Part shown: positions 48,763 to 56,179 of the stretch, piece by piece
Layout of the letters: each line of letters starts with the position of its first letter
Numbering within the stretch: position 1 is the first letter of the stretch
From: an uncultured Oscillospiraceae bacterium
GTDB taxonomy: Bacteria; Bacillota; Clostridia; Oscillospirales; Oscillospiraceae
NCBI GenBank assembly: GCA_944387095.1
Contig: CALXDP010000005.1
Span: forward strand, 39,015 to 103,014
Length of the DNA: 64,000 bases
Direction of reading: 5' to 3'
The notes under the pieces: generated by a model
What the model was told of the DNA's origin: nothing
What the model saw: only the letters and a program-made list of their open reading frames with translations
Databases searched by the model: none
Program-made: the position numbers and the translations under genes

Positions 48763-49641
48763 TCAAAGCCCGGCCAGGGTGCGATCCACCAGCCGGAACA
48801 CCTCCAACAGGGCGGCCAGGTCCCGCCCGTCCAGGTCCAGGGTGGGATTGTACTCCACGCACTCAAAGGAGCAGGCCAGGCCGGTGTCCAGGACGGACCG
48901 GATGATGGTATGGACCTGGGCCAGGGTTAGGCCGTTGGGGATCTGGTAGCCGGTGGAGGCAAACTGGCTGGGGTCCAGGCTGTCCACGTCAAAGCTGATG
49001 TGGACCTTTTTGCCCGCGAGGGCGGGGAGAAGCTCAGAGAGGACCTCTTCCAGCCCGTCTCCGGACAGCCGCTCCGGGGGATAGAGGTGCGCGCCCTGTT
49101 GGGCCAGGATGCCGTATTCCGGCGGATCGATGCTCCGCCCGCCCAAAATGTACAGGTTTTTCCCCAGCAGGTTCACCTTCTGCCGGCCCACGGTGAGCGC
49201 GTCACAGCACAGCCCGCAGGCGGCGGCCAGATCCATGCCGTGGATGCAGCCGGTGACAGAGGTCTGCTCCGTGTTGATGTCGGCATGGGCGTCAATGTAC
49301 ACAACGGCGAGGTTTTCCGCCCCATAGGTTTCCCCCAGGGCGGCCAGAGAGCCCATGGCGATGGAGTGGTCCCCGCCGATGATGACAGGGTACTGCCCCC
49401 GCTCCAGGGCGGTGAGCAGGTTGGCCCGCAGCGTCCGGCTGACCGCCATCACGGTGTCCAGGTGCAGCAGATGGGGAGGATAGTGGGGGCAGGGGGCCAG
49501 CTTCTCCATGGGGTAGCAGGCCGCGTTCCCCAGCAGGGCGGGCAGGCCCGCCCGGACCAGGGCGTCATAGGCAAGTTCCGTACCCCGGGTGGGAGAGCCG
49601 CAGGAGACGGCGGCCTCCAGCAGCGCGTATGGTTGCTCCAT
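48763..49641 (-). CDS. Arginase-family ureohydrolase
   Basis: 292 residues. All manganese ligands are present: His92 in GGDHS, Asp117, His119 and Asp121 in YIDAHADINT, and Asp218 and Asp220 in SFDVDSLDP. HGMDLAAACG follows the loop that contacts substrate in arginases. Arginase (arginine to ornithine plus urea) is the best call by these motifs; agmatinase or formimidoglutamase remain possible. It is 35 nt after cysK in the same operon. Confidence 0.88.
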   Translation of the reverse strand: MEQPYALLEAAVSCGSPTRGTELAYDALVRAGLPALLGNAACYPMEKLAPCPHYPPHLLHLDTVMAVSRTLRANLLTALERGQYPVIIGGDHSIAMGSLAALGETYGAENLAVVYIDAHADINTEQTSVTGCIHGMDLAAACGLCCDALTVGRQKVNLLGKNLYILGGRSIDPPEYGILAQQGAHLYPPERLSGDGLEEVLSELLPALAGKKVHISFDVDSLDPSQFASTGYQIPNGLTLAQVHTIIRSVLDTGLACSFECVEYNPTLDLDGRDLAALLEVFRLVDRTLAGL

Positions 49642-49676
49642 TGCAGTTAAATCCTTCGTCGTAGAATGATATATGA

Positions 49677-50618
49677 TTAGGGGGTGTCCTCCTGGAACAG
49701 CGGGGTGGAGAGGTAGCGCTCCCCCCCGTCGGGAAGCAGGACCACGATGGTCTTGCCCTCACAGGCCTCCCGCCGGGCCAGGACCATGGCGGCCCACAGG
49801 GCGGCGCCGGAGGAGATGCCCACCAGAAGCCCTTCCCGGCTGCGCAGCAGCCGGGCCGCGGCATAGGCGTCATGCTCGGTGATCGGGATGATCTCGTCCG
49901 GAATCGCGGCATCCAGCGCGCCGGGGAGGAAATTGGGTCCGATGCCCTGGAGCCCGTGGGGGCCGGTGCGCCCCTGGCTGAGCAGGGGAGAGGCGGCGGG
50001 CTCCACCGCCACAACACGGAGGGAGGGATTCTTCTGCTTCAGATAGCCTCCCGCCCCGGTGATGGTGCCGCCGGTGCCCACTCCGGCCACAAAGACGTCC
50101 ACCTGCCCGCCGGCGTCCTCCCAGATCTCCGGCCCGGTGGCCTCCCGGTGGGCCTGGGGATTGGCATGGTTGTTGAACTGGTCGGGGATAAAGCTGCCTG
50201 GGATCTCCTGGGCCAGCGCCCGGGCCCGGTCCACCGCCCCCTGCATACCCAGGGCGCCGGGGGTGAGCACCACTTGGGCGCCGTAGGCGGCCATGAGCTG
50301 GCGGCGCTCCACGCTCATGGTGTCCGGCATGACAATGACCGCCTTGTAGCCCCGGACGGCGGCCACCCAGGCAAGGCCGATGCCGGTGTTGCCCGAGGTG
50401 GGCTCGATGATGGTGCCGCCGGGGGAAAGAAGACCCCGGCGCTCCGCGTCCTGAACCATGGCCAGGGCGGCCCGGTCCTTGACGGACCCGGCGGGGTTAA
50501 AAAATTCCAGCTTGGCCAGCAGCCGGGCGGCAAAGTGCTCCCCGGCCGCCAGGCGTTTGAGTTCCAGCAGCGGCGTATGTCCCACCAGCTGTTCTGTGCA
50601 GGTATAGAGGTGTCCCAT
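49677..50618 (-). CDS. cysK: Cysteine synthase (O-acetylserine sulfhydrylase)
   Basis: 313 residues. PLP Lys47 is in NPAGSVKDRAAL, PTSGNTGIG is the substrate loop, and GTGGTITG binds the PLP phosphate. It makes cysteine from O-acetylserine and sulfide. Such proteins can also work on homocysteine or cystathionine, but the residues here fit CysK. First gene of the cysK-arginase operon. Confidence 0.93.
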   Translation of the reverse strand: MGHLYTCTEQLVGHTPLLELKRLAAGEHFAARLLAKLEFFNPAGSVKDRAALAMVQDAERRGLLSPGGTIIEPTSGNTGIGLAWVAAVRGYKAVIVMPDTMSVERRQLMAAYGAQVVLTPGALGMQGAVDRARALAQEIPGSFIPDQFNNHANPQAHREATGPEIWEDAGGQVDVFVAGVGTGGTITGAGGYLKQKNPSLRVVAVEPAASPLLSQGRTGPHGLQGIGPNFLPGALDAAIPDEIIPITEHDAYAAARLLRSREGLLVGISSGAALWAAMVLARREACEGKTIVVLLPDGGERYLSTPLFQEDTP

Positions 50619-50662
50619 GGCGTTCCCTCCCGGCCGTCGGTATAACGGCGATAGTACCCTTT

Positions 50663-50692
50663 ATTATAAAGTGTGGGGATGGACGCTGTCAA
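50663..50692 (-). promoter_or_regulatory. Sigma-A promoter of cysK
   Basis: On the minus strand TTGACA (50687-50692), 18 bp, TATAAT (50663-50668). Confidence 0.85.
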
Positions 50693-50730
50693 GGAGTGGA
50701 ATGGATCGAAAAGCCGGGCCCGGAAAAGGA

Positions 50731-50757
50731 AAAACCCGCCTGCACGGAGCAGACGGG
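50731..50757 (-). terminator. Terminator of rpsT
   Basis: A 9-bp stem with one G-T pair (50735-50743 and 50749-50757), then TTTTT on the minus strand. Confidence 0.88.
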
Positions 50758-50772
50758 CTCACTTACTTACGC

Positions 50773-51036
50773 TCAGGCCAGCTTGTTCAGCTTCAGGGTC
50801 ATGGCGCTCTTCTTGTTGGCGGCATTGTTGCGGTGGAGCAGACCCTTGGCGGCAGCCTGATCCACAGCCTTGACGGCCACCTTATAAGCGGCATCGGCCT
50901 CGCTGCGGTTGCCACCGGCCACCGCGGCCTCAAACTTCTTCAGATCGGTCTTCAGCGCGGACTTTTGAGCCTTGTTCTGCGCGGCCTTGGTGGCGTTCAC
51001 CAGGACACGCTTTTTGGCAGACTTGATATTGGGCAA
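50773..51036 (-). CDS. rpsT: 30S ribosomal protein S20
   Basis: 87 residues from a TTG start at 51036, giving PNIKSAKKRV after the initiator, the standard S20 opening. GGAGG lies 7 nt before this TTG. A GTG 9 nt further upstream almost touches the GGAGG and would add three residues foreign to the family, so it is rejected. S20 binds 16S rRNA; a poor start codon is common in autoregulated S20 genes. Confidence 0.95.
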   Translation of the reverse strand: MPNIKSAKKRVLVNATKAAQNKAQKSALKTDLKKFEAAVAGGNRSEADAAYKVAVKAVDQAAAKGLLHRNNAANKKSAMTLKLNKLA

Positions 51037-51097
51037 ACCAAACACCTCCTCCGATGATTAAGATAATTTCAACATGGTTTTTCCATAGCAGATATGT

Positions 51098-51126
51098 ATT
51101 CTAACACCAAAAAGGGGAAAATGCAA
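51098..51126 (-). promoter_or_regulatory. Sigma-A promoter of rpsT
   Basis: On the minus strand TTGCAT (51121-51126), 17 bp, TAGAAT (51098-51103). Confidence 0.75.
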
Positions 51127-51223
51127 CCCTAATTTTTCTTTTTCCGCATAGAAAATTTTATCTCGCAAAAGCTAGACCAGTATCGGAAAAACTCCACAAC
51201 ATCTTGGGGAAGGAGCGGAGGAC

Positions 51224-52105
51224 GTGGGACAGCAGCGGACAGACCTGGCCATGGAGGCCCACGCGCTGTGGCAGGAGCGGGCGGGGGCGGGACAACGGCT
51301 GCGGGGCGTGCGCTCGGTGGCGGACCGGATTGAGGGCTTTGAGAGCCATGTGGTGGATGTGCTGGACGAGCAGGGGGCGAAGGCCTTGGGAAAGCCCCGG
51401 GGACGGTATATCACTCTGGAGCTGGACGGACTGCTGCGCCGGGAGGAGGATTCCTTTGCTCGGGCGGTGCAGGCGGTGGCCCGGCTGCTGGGGCCCATGC
51501 TGCCGGAGCAGGGCGAGGCCCTGGTGGTGGGGCTGGGCAACCGGGCCATTACGCCGGACCTGGTGGGGCCGCTGGCGGTGGAGCATACCCTGGTGACCCG
51601 GCATCTGGTGGGGCGGCTGGAGATGTTCGGCCATCTGCGGCCAGTGGCGGCCCTGGCCGCGGGGGTGTTGGCCACCACGGGGGTGGAGAGCGGCCAACTC
51701 ATTCAGGCGATGGTGCAGCGGTTGAAACCGGCCTGCGTCATCGCGATTGACGCCTTGGCCTCCCGATCCGTGGAACGGCTGTGCCGGACGGTGCAGCTGT
51801 CCGACTCGGGTATTGTGCCGGGGTCTGGGGTGGGCAACCACCGCATGGCCCTCGACACGCACACCTTGGGGGTGCCGGTGCTGGCGGTGGGGGTGCCCAC
51901 GGTGGTGGAGGCGTCCACCCTCATCCTGGATCTGCTGGGGGGGGAGAACGAGAATATGGAAAATCTGCCCGGCGGCCAGCTGTTCGTCACCCCTCGGGAG
52001 GTGGACAGCCGGGTGGCGGATTTGGCCCGGGTCATCGGCTACGGGGTGAGCCTGGCCCTCAACCCGGAGCTGAGCGTGGAGGAGCTGATTATGCTGGTGG
52101 AGTGA
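51224..52105 (+). CDS. gpr: Germination protease GPR
   Basis: 293 residues from a GTG behind GGAGGA. GPR degrades small acid-soluble spore proteins at germination. The N-terminal RTDLAMEA resembles the self-cleavage and SASP sequence recognised by the enzyme, GLGNRAITPDLVGPL and ACVIAIDALASRS are family blocks. Its presence, divergent from rpsT as in other spore formers, shows a sporulation-competent lineage. A sigma-G promoter could not be identified with confidence. Confidence 0.95.
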   Translation: MGQQRTDLAMEAHALWQERAGAGQRLRGVRSVADRIEGFESHVVDVLDEQGAKALGKPRGRYITLELDGLLRREEDSFARAVQAVARLLGPMLPEQGEALVVGLGNRAITPDLVGPLAVEHTLVTRHLVGRLEMFGHLRPVAALAAGVLATTGVESGQLIQAMVQRLKPACVIAIDALASRSVERLCRTVQLSDSGIVPGSGVGNHRMALDTHTLGVPVLAVGVPTVVEASTLILDLLGGENENMENLPGGQLFVTPREVDSRVADLARVIGYGVSLALNPELSVEELIMLVE

Positions 52106-52150
52106 CCCTCTGGGCCGAAACCGGAGGAATGGCCTCGACAAAACTTTCGG

Positions 52151-52179
52151 TTGTCCTTTCCCAAGGGGTCTGCTATACT
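52151..52179 (+). promoter_or_regulatory. Sigma-A promoter of the BrkB-like gene
   Basis: TTGTCC (52151-52156), 17 bp, TATACT (52174-52179). It rules out start codons upstream of about 52186 for this transcript. Confidence 0.8.
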
Positions 52180-52221
52180 GAGATCATCCCGGGATCGTGG
52201 GAAGGAAAGGCGGGGGATGGG

Positions 52222-53100
52222 GTGAAACGCATTTTGAAGAAAGCCGGGCAGATCGCGGCGGTGCGGTATGTTACTGAGATGGTCGGGCTCTATTTCAGCA
52301 AGCGGGTCAGCCGGGCCGCGGCCGAGTTGGCCTATTTCCTGATCCTGACCTTTTTCCCCATTCTCATCTGCCTGTCCGCCTTTTTGAAACAGCTCAATCT
52401 GGACCTGGCGACGATGCTGGAGGAGGCCAACTACCTTCTGCCGGACAGCGTGATCGCCATTTTCCGGGACTACCTGAATTATCTCAATGGGAACCAGTCG
52501 GTGGCCATGTTTCTAACCGGAATTTTTCTCGCTGTTCTGTTTGCCTCCGCGGCCATGCGGGGGCTGATGAACATTATGCACGAGATCTATGGCAGGGCTA
52601 CGTTTCTGGGGCTGCGCCAGATTGGGGCCAGCGTCCTGTTTTCTGTGCTGCTGCTGGTCACGGTGTACCTCTCCCTGGCGGTGGTGGTCACCGGGAACTG
52701 GTTTTTCCACCTGTTGGGACAGGTGCTCCGGCTGGAAAATCTGGTGGAACGATTTGGGACCTGGCAGTGGGTGAAATATGTGCTGCTCATCGCCATGGTG
52801 TTCCTGTTCATTCTGCTGCTCTACCGGTTTACCGCCCCCTGGGACAAGCCCCGGCCGCCGGTGGTACCCGGGGCGGTGGGCGCGGCTGTCGCCCTGGCCG
52901 TGGCGTCTATGATCTTTTCTGACATTATGGGCAATTCCGCCCGGTACTCTCTGGTGTACGGGTCGCTGACCTCGGTAATCATCCTGCTGATCTGGCTGTA
53001 CCTGTGCGGCAATGTGGTGATCATGGGCAATGTGGTCAACTATGTCATCTACCGGCACCGGAAACAGAGGCGGCAGCGGGAGAAAGACCCGGCGGATTAG
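52222..53100 (+). CDS. YihY/BrkB-family membrane protein
   Basis: 292 residues with about six membrane segments. AAAELAYFLILTFFPILICL is the family's opening motif, and SLVYGSLTSVIILLIWLYL the closing one. The family was wrongly called ribonuclease BN in the past; its function is still unclear. An ATG at 52129 in the same frame lies before the promoter, so the GTG at 52222 with GGGGGATGG in front is chosen. Confidence 0.88.
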   Translation: MKRILKKAGQIAAVRYVTEMVGLYFSKRVSRAAAELAYFLILTFFPILICLSAFLKQLNLDLATMLEEANYLLPDSVIAIFRDYLNYLNGNQSVAMFLTGIFLAVLFASAAMRGLMNIMHEIYGRATFLGLRQIGASVLFSVLLLVTVYLSLAVVVTGNWFFHLLGQVLRLENLVERFGTWQWVKYVLLIAMVFLFILLLYRFTAPWDKPRPPVVPGAVGAAVALAVASMIFSDIMGNSARYSLVYGSLTSVIILLIWLYLCGNVVIMGNVVNYVIYRHRKQRRQREKDPAD

Positions 53101-53112
53101 AAGCCTGTCAAG

Positions 53113-53141
53113 CGCCTGGGATCGCCACCCAGGCGTTTTTT
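53113..53141 (+). terminator. Terminator of the BrkB-like gene
   Basis: CGCCTGGG (53113-53120) pairs with CCCAGGCG (53128-53135), followed by TTTTTT. Confidence 0.88.
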
Positions 53142-53218
53142 AGCCCTTACGGGCTCCGGCGCAGTGCATAAACCGCCCCAGAGAATGCCAGACTATATCC
53201 GATCAAGGGGGCGGAAGC

Positions 53219-53689
53219 ATGTGGCAGATCGGTGTTTGGGAACAGAATGAAGGGCTGGCGGAGCGGGTGGCCGCGCTGGCTCCGGGCGGGGCCGCCCTGG
53301 TACGGGCCTGCCGCCATCCGGCCCTGCTGGCAGGGCTGAAGCTGGACCTGCTGGTGGTGTCGCCGGCGGCTACAGGGTGGGCTGGAGCCCCCGCCCTGTC
53401 CTGCCGCACGGCGCTGCTGCCCGGGGGGCTGTCTGCCCTGACCCGGGCGCTGCCGGCGGAGACGGTGGTGAGCTACGGCTCTGCCAGCCGCAACACCTTG
53501 ACCTTATCCAGCCTGGAGGAGCGCCGGGCGGCGGTGGCGGTCCAGCGGGAGTTTATCGCCCTGGACGGCCGGGCGGTGGAACGGCAGGAACTGGTGCTGC
53601 CCTATGACGGTACCGTCCCGGACCTGTTTCTGGTGCTGGCCGGCGCGGCCCTTCTCCTGGGCGGGATCCCGGGCGGGGCGTATGGATAG
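53219..53689 (+). CDS. Conserved-type hypothetical protein
   Basis: 156 residues with ATG behind GGGGGCGG. Visible stretches are LDLLVVSPAATGW, VVSYGSASRNTLTLSSLEER and VAVQREFIALDGRAVERQEL; the last 20 residues are hydrophobic (FLVLAGAALLLGGIPGG). The VSYG...TLSS...QRE pattern looks like a small conserved Clostridial family, but I cannot name a function. Confidence 0.72.
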   Translation: MWQIGVWEQNEGLAERVAALAPGGAALVRACRHPALLAGLKLDLLVVSPAATGWAGAPALSCRTALLPGGLSALTRALPAETVVSYGSASRNTLTLSSLEERRAAVAVQREFIALDGRAVERQELVLPYDGTVPDLFLVLAGAALLLGGIPGGAYG

Positions 53690-53719
53690 CTGGAGAGGGC
53701 GCTCTTCGGAGGGGGCGGG

Positions 53720-54106
53720 TCAGACGGTCAGCTCGATCTGGTTGCCCTCCAGATCCAGAATGCAGCTCTCATAGTACCCATCCCCTGTGGTCCGGGGGCC
53801 GCTGACCACCGCGAACCCCGCGTTTCGCAGCCTCTGCGTCAGGGCGTCCACCCGCTGCCTGCTCCCGACGCTGAAGGCCACGTGGGCGTACCCGGTTTGA
53901 GCAGGGGGTGTTTCCCCCCGCACCAGAAGGCCGGGGCGGGTCATAAGTTCCAGTCTGGCCCCGCCGTCAAAGGAGATAAAATAGGAGCGCAGCCCGGTTT
54001 TCGGGTTGTGGTAGCCTGCGCCTGGCCTGCCGTCCAGATAGTCTACGAAGAACTGCTTTGCCCGGTCCAGGTCGGATACATAGATGGCCACATGCTCAAT
54101 CTTCAC
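53720..54106 (-). CDS. VOC-family protein (glyoxalase/dioxygenase-like)
   Basis: 128 residues from a GTG behind GGAGGGG. Two beta-alpha-beta-beta-beta units of the vicinal oxygen chelate fold: IEHVAIYVSDLDRAKQFFVD with ISFDGGARLELMTRPG, then AHVAFSVGSRQRVDAL with YYESCILDLEGNQIELTV. Metal ligand positions His, Glu, His and Glu are filled. Substrate unknown; relatives include lactoylglutathione lyases and resistance proteins. Confidence 0.88.
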   Translation of the reverse strand: MKIEHVAIYVSDLDRAKQFFVDYLDGRPGAGYHNPKTGLRSYFISFDGGARLELMTRPGLLVRGETPPAQTGYAHVAFSVGSRQRVDALTQRLRNAGFAVVSGPRTTGDGYYESCILDLEGNQIELTV

Positions 54107-54185
54107 CCGGTTCCCCTCCAAACACATTTATGATACCGCCATTATACCGCGGCCGGCGGCGTTTGAAAAGGGTGGGCAAGCCGTC

Positions 54186-54214
54186 TTGTTTTGTTCATAA
54201 TTTCATGGTATAGT
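54186..54214 (+). promoter_or_regulatory. Sigma-A promoter of miaB-mreD-mrdA
   Basis: TTGTTT (54186-54191), 17 bp, TATAGT (54209-54214). It excludes the apparent start at 54213 and supports the TTG at 54267. Confidence 0.78.
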
Positions 54215-54266
54215 GGGGAAAAATCACCGGCGGCCGTGCCGCCTGTTCCTATGGAGGGATTGTACA

Positions 54267-55679
54267 TTGAACCGAACCACCCCTGTGATACCCCAGGAGG
54301 ACATTCAGCGCCAGCGGGAATACTGCGCGGAAATCCGCGCCTACAACAGCCAGCTGGCCGGAGCGCCCACCGCCTACGTGGACACCTATGGATGCCAACA
54401 GAACGAGGCGGACTCGGAGCTGATCCGGGGCATGTTGACGGAAATGGGCTATGAGATGACGGACACGGACAAGGACGCCGACGTCATCGTGATCAACACC
54501 TGCGCCATCCGGGAGCACGCCGAGCAGCGGGTGCTGGGCAACGTGGGCGCCCTGGTCCACGGGAAACGGCGCAAGCCCAGCCAGATAATCTGTCTGTGCG
54601 GGTGCATGGCCCAGGAGGCCCATGTGGCGGAGAAGCTGCGAAAGTCCTACCGCCATGTGGACCTGGTGTTCGGCCCTCACGCGCTGTGGAAGTTCCCCGA
54701 GCTGCTGCGGCGGGTGTACCTGCGCCGGGGCCGGGTATTTGAGACGGAAAATTCTGATGGGGCCATCGCCGAGGGCCTGCCGGTGCGCCGCTCGGGGAAG
54801 GTGAAAGCCTGGGTGTCCATCATGTACGGGTGCAATAACTTCTGCACCTACTGCATCGTGCCTTATGTGCGGGGCCGGGAGCGCAGCCGGGAACCGGAGG
54901 TTATTGTAGAGGAAATCCGCCAGCTGGTGGCGGAGGGCTATAAAGACATCACTCTGCTGGGACAGAATGTGAACTCCTACGGCAAAGACCTGGGGGAGGG
55001 CCTGGAATTCCCTGATCTGCTGGAACGGGCGGCGGCCATCCCGGGGGAATTTCTCCTGCGGTTTATGACCAGCCATCCAAAGGACGCCACCGAGAAGCTC
55101 TTTGACGTGATGGCCCGGTGCGAAAAGGTGGCCCCGGTGATTCACCTGCCCTTCCAGTCGGGCAACACCCGGGTCTTACAGGCCATGAACCGCCGGTATA
55201 CCCGGGAGCAGTACCTGGACAAGGTGCGGGTTCTGCGGGAGCGCATCCCTGACGTGGTGCTCACCAGCGATGTGATCGTGGGATTTCCGGGAGAGACCAC
55301 CCAGGAATTTGAGGACACCCTCTCCTTAATCGAAGAGGTGCGCTTTGATGCGCTGTTTACCTTTCTCTATTCCCCCCGAAAGGGGACTCCGGCCGCCGAG
55401 ATGCCAGATCCCATGCCGAAGGAGGAGAAGTCGGCCAACTTCAACCGCCTGGTGGAGACGCAAAATCTCATCTCCCTGGAAAAGCACCAAGCCTACATCG
55501 GCACGGTGCAGCGCTGTCTGGTAGACGGGGAGAGCGAGGACCCCCGCAACAACCTCAATGCCCGCACCCCCGGCGGCCGACTGGTCCATTTAAAGGGTGA
55601 TCCGGCGCTGGTGGGGCGTTTTGTGGACGTGAAGATTGTGGACTGCTCCACCTGGGCATTGTTCGGAGAGCTGCTATGA
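54267..55679 (+). CDS. miaB: tRNA-2-methylthio-N6-isopentenyladenosine-37 synthase MiaB
   Basis: 470 residues from a TTG 8 nt after GGAGGG. The enzyme adds the methylthio group to i6A37 of tRNAs reading UNN codons. Auxiliary cluster cysteines are Cys43 (TYGCQQNEAD), Cys79 (INTCAIR) and Cys113 (CGCMAQ); radical SAM cysteines are Cys189, Cys193 and Cys196 (GCNNFCTYC). A TRAM domain is at the C-terminus (about 400-470). Its stop overlaps the next ATG (ATGA). Confidence 0.96.
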   Translation: MNRTTPVIPQEDIQRQREYCAEIRAYNSQLAGAPTAYVDTYGCQQNEADSELIRGMLTEMGYEMTDTDKDADVIVINTCAIREHAEQRVLGNVGALVHGKRRKPSQIICLCGCMAQEAHVAEKLRKSYRHVDLVFGPHALWKFPELLRRVYLRRGRVFETENSDGAIAEGLPVRRSGKVKAWVSIMYGCNNFCTYCIVPYVRGRERSREPEVIVEEIRQLVAEGYKDITLLGQNVNSYGKDLGEGLEFPDLLERAAAIPGEFLLRFMTSHPKDATEKLFDVMARCEKVAPVIHLPFQSGNTRVLQAMNRRYTREQYLDKVRVLRERIPDVVLTSDVIVGFPGETTQEFEDTLSLIEEVRFDALFTFLYSPRKGTPAAEMPDPMPKEEKSANFNRLVETQNLISLEKHQAYIGTVQRCLVDGESEDPRNNLNARTPGGRLVHLKGDPALVGRFVDVKIVDCSTWALFGELL

Positions 55680-56179
55680 CCCGGCGTGATACCATGATCA
55701 AGGTGGCGGCCTACGGTGTTTCCCTGGTCGTCCTCACCATTCTCAACTACTATGTCCTGGGGCCTCTGCCCATCTCCCAGCCGCTGTTGCTGCTGTGCGC
55801 AGCGGTGGCGGTGGGCACCCTGGAGGGGGCGCGGTTCGGCGCGGGGTTCGGCCTGGCCGCGGGGCTGGTGATGGCCACGGTGGGACATGCCAGCCTGGCC
55901 TGCATCCCCGGACTCGCCGGGATGGGGTGGGCGTCCGGCCTGATGACCCAGCATGTGTTGCGCCGGGATCTGGTGGGACATATCCTGTGTACGCTGGCCG
56001 CGCTGCTGTTGTGGGAAGCCTGGCAGGTGGGCAGCCGTCTGGCCTCCGGTGTGGCGGACATCGGCCCTCTGCTCCGGGTGGCGGGGCCGGAGCTGCTGTG
56101 GTCGTTGGTATTTGCGTTTCCCGCCTATTGGATCGGAAGGTTCTGCTGCCGGTATTACGGGAGGATCTACCATGAGTAA
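55676..56179 (+). CDS. MreD-like membrane protein
   Basis: 167 residues with about five hydrophobic segments (VVLTILNYYVLGPLPIS, LLLLCAAVAVGTLEGARFGA and others). The layout and the place directly before a class B PBP2 gene match MreD, the integral membrane partner of MreC and MreB in rod elongation. Sequence identity is low for this family, so the call rests mostly on context. mreB and mreC are not in the window. Confidence 0.75.
   Translation: MTRRDTMIKVAAYGVSLVVLTILNYYVLGPLPISQPLLLLCAAVAVGTLEGARFGAGFGLAAGLVMATVGHASLACIPGLAGMGWASGLMTQHVLRRDLVGHILCTLAALLLWEAWQVGSRLASGVADIGPLLRVAGPELLWSLVFAFPAYWIGRFCCRYYGRIYHE

Noticed and set aside
51224-52105. A sigma-G promoter for gpr
   Set aside because: GCATAG-like and CAT-like boxes can be found upstream, but not with the right spacing and -10 sequence.
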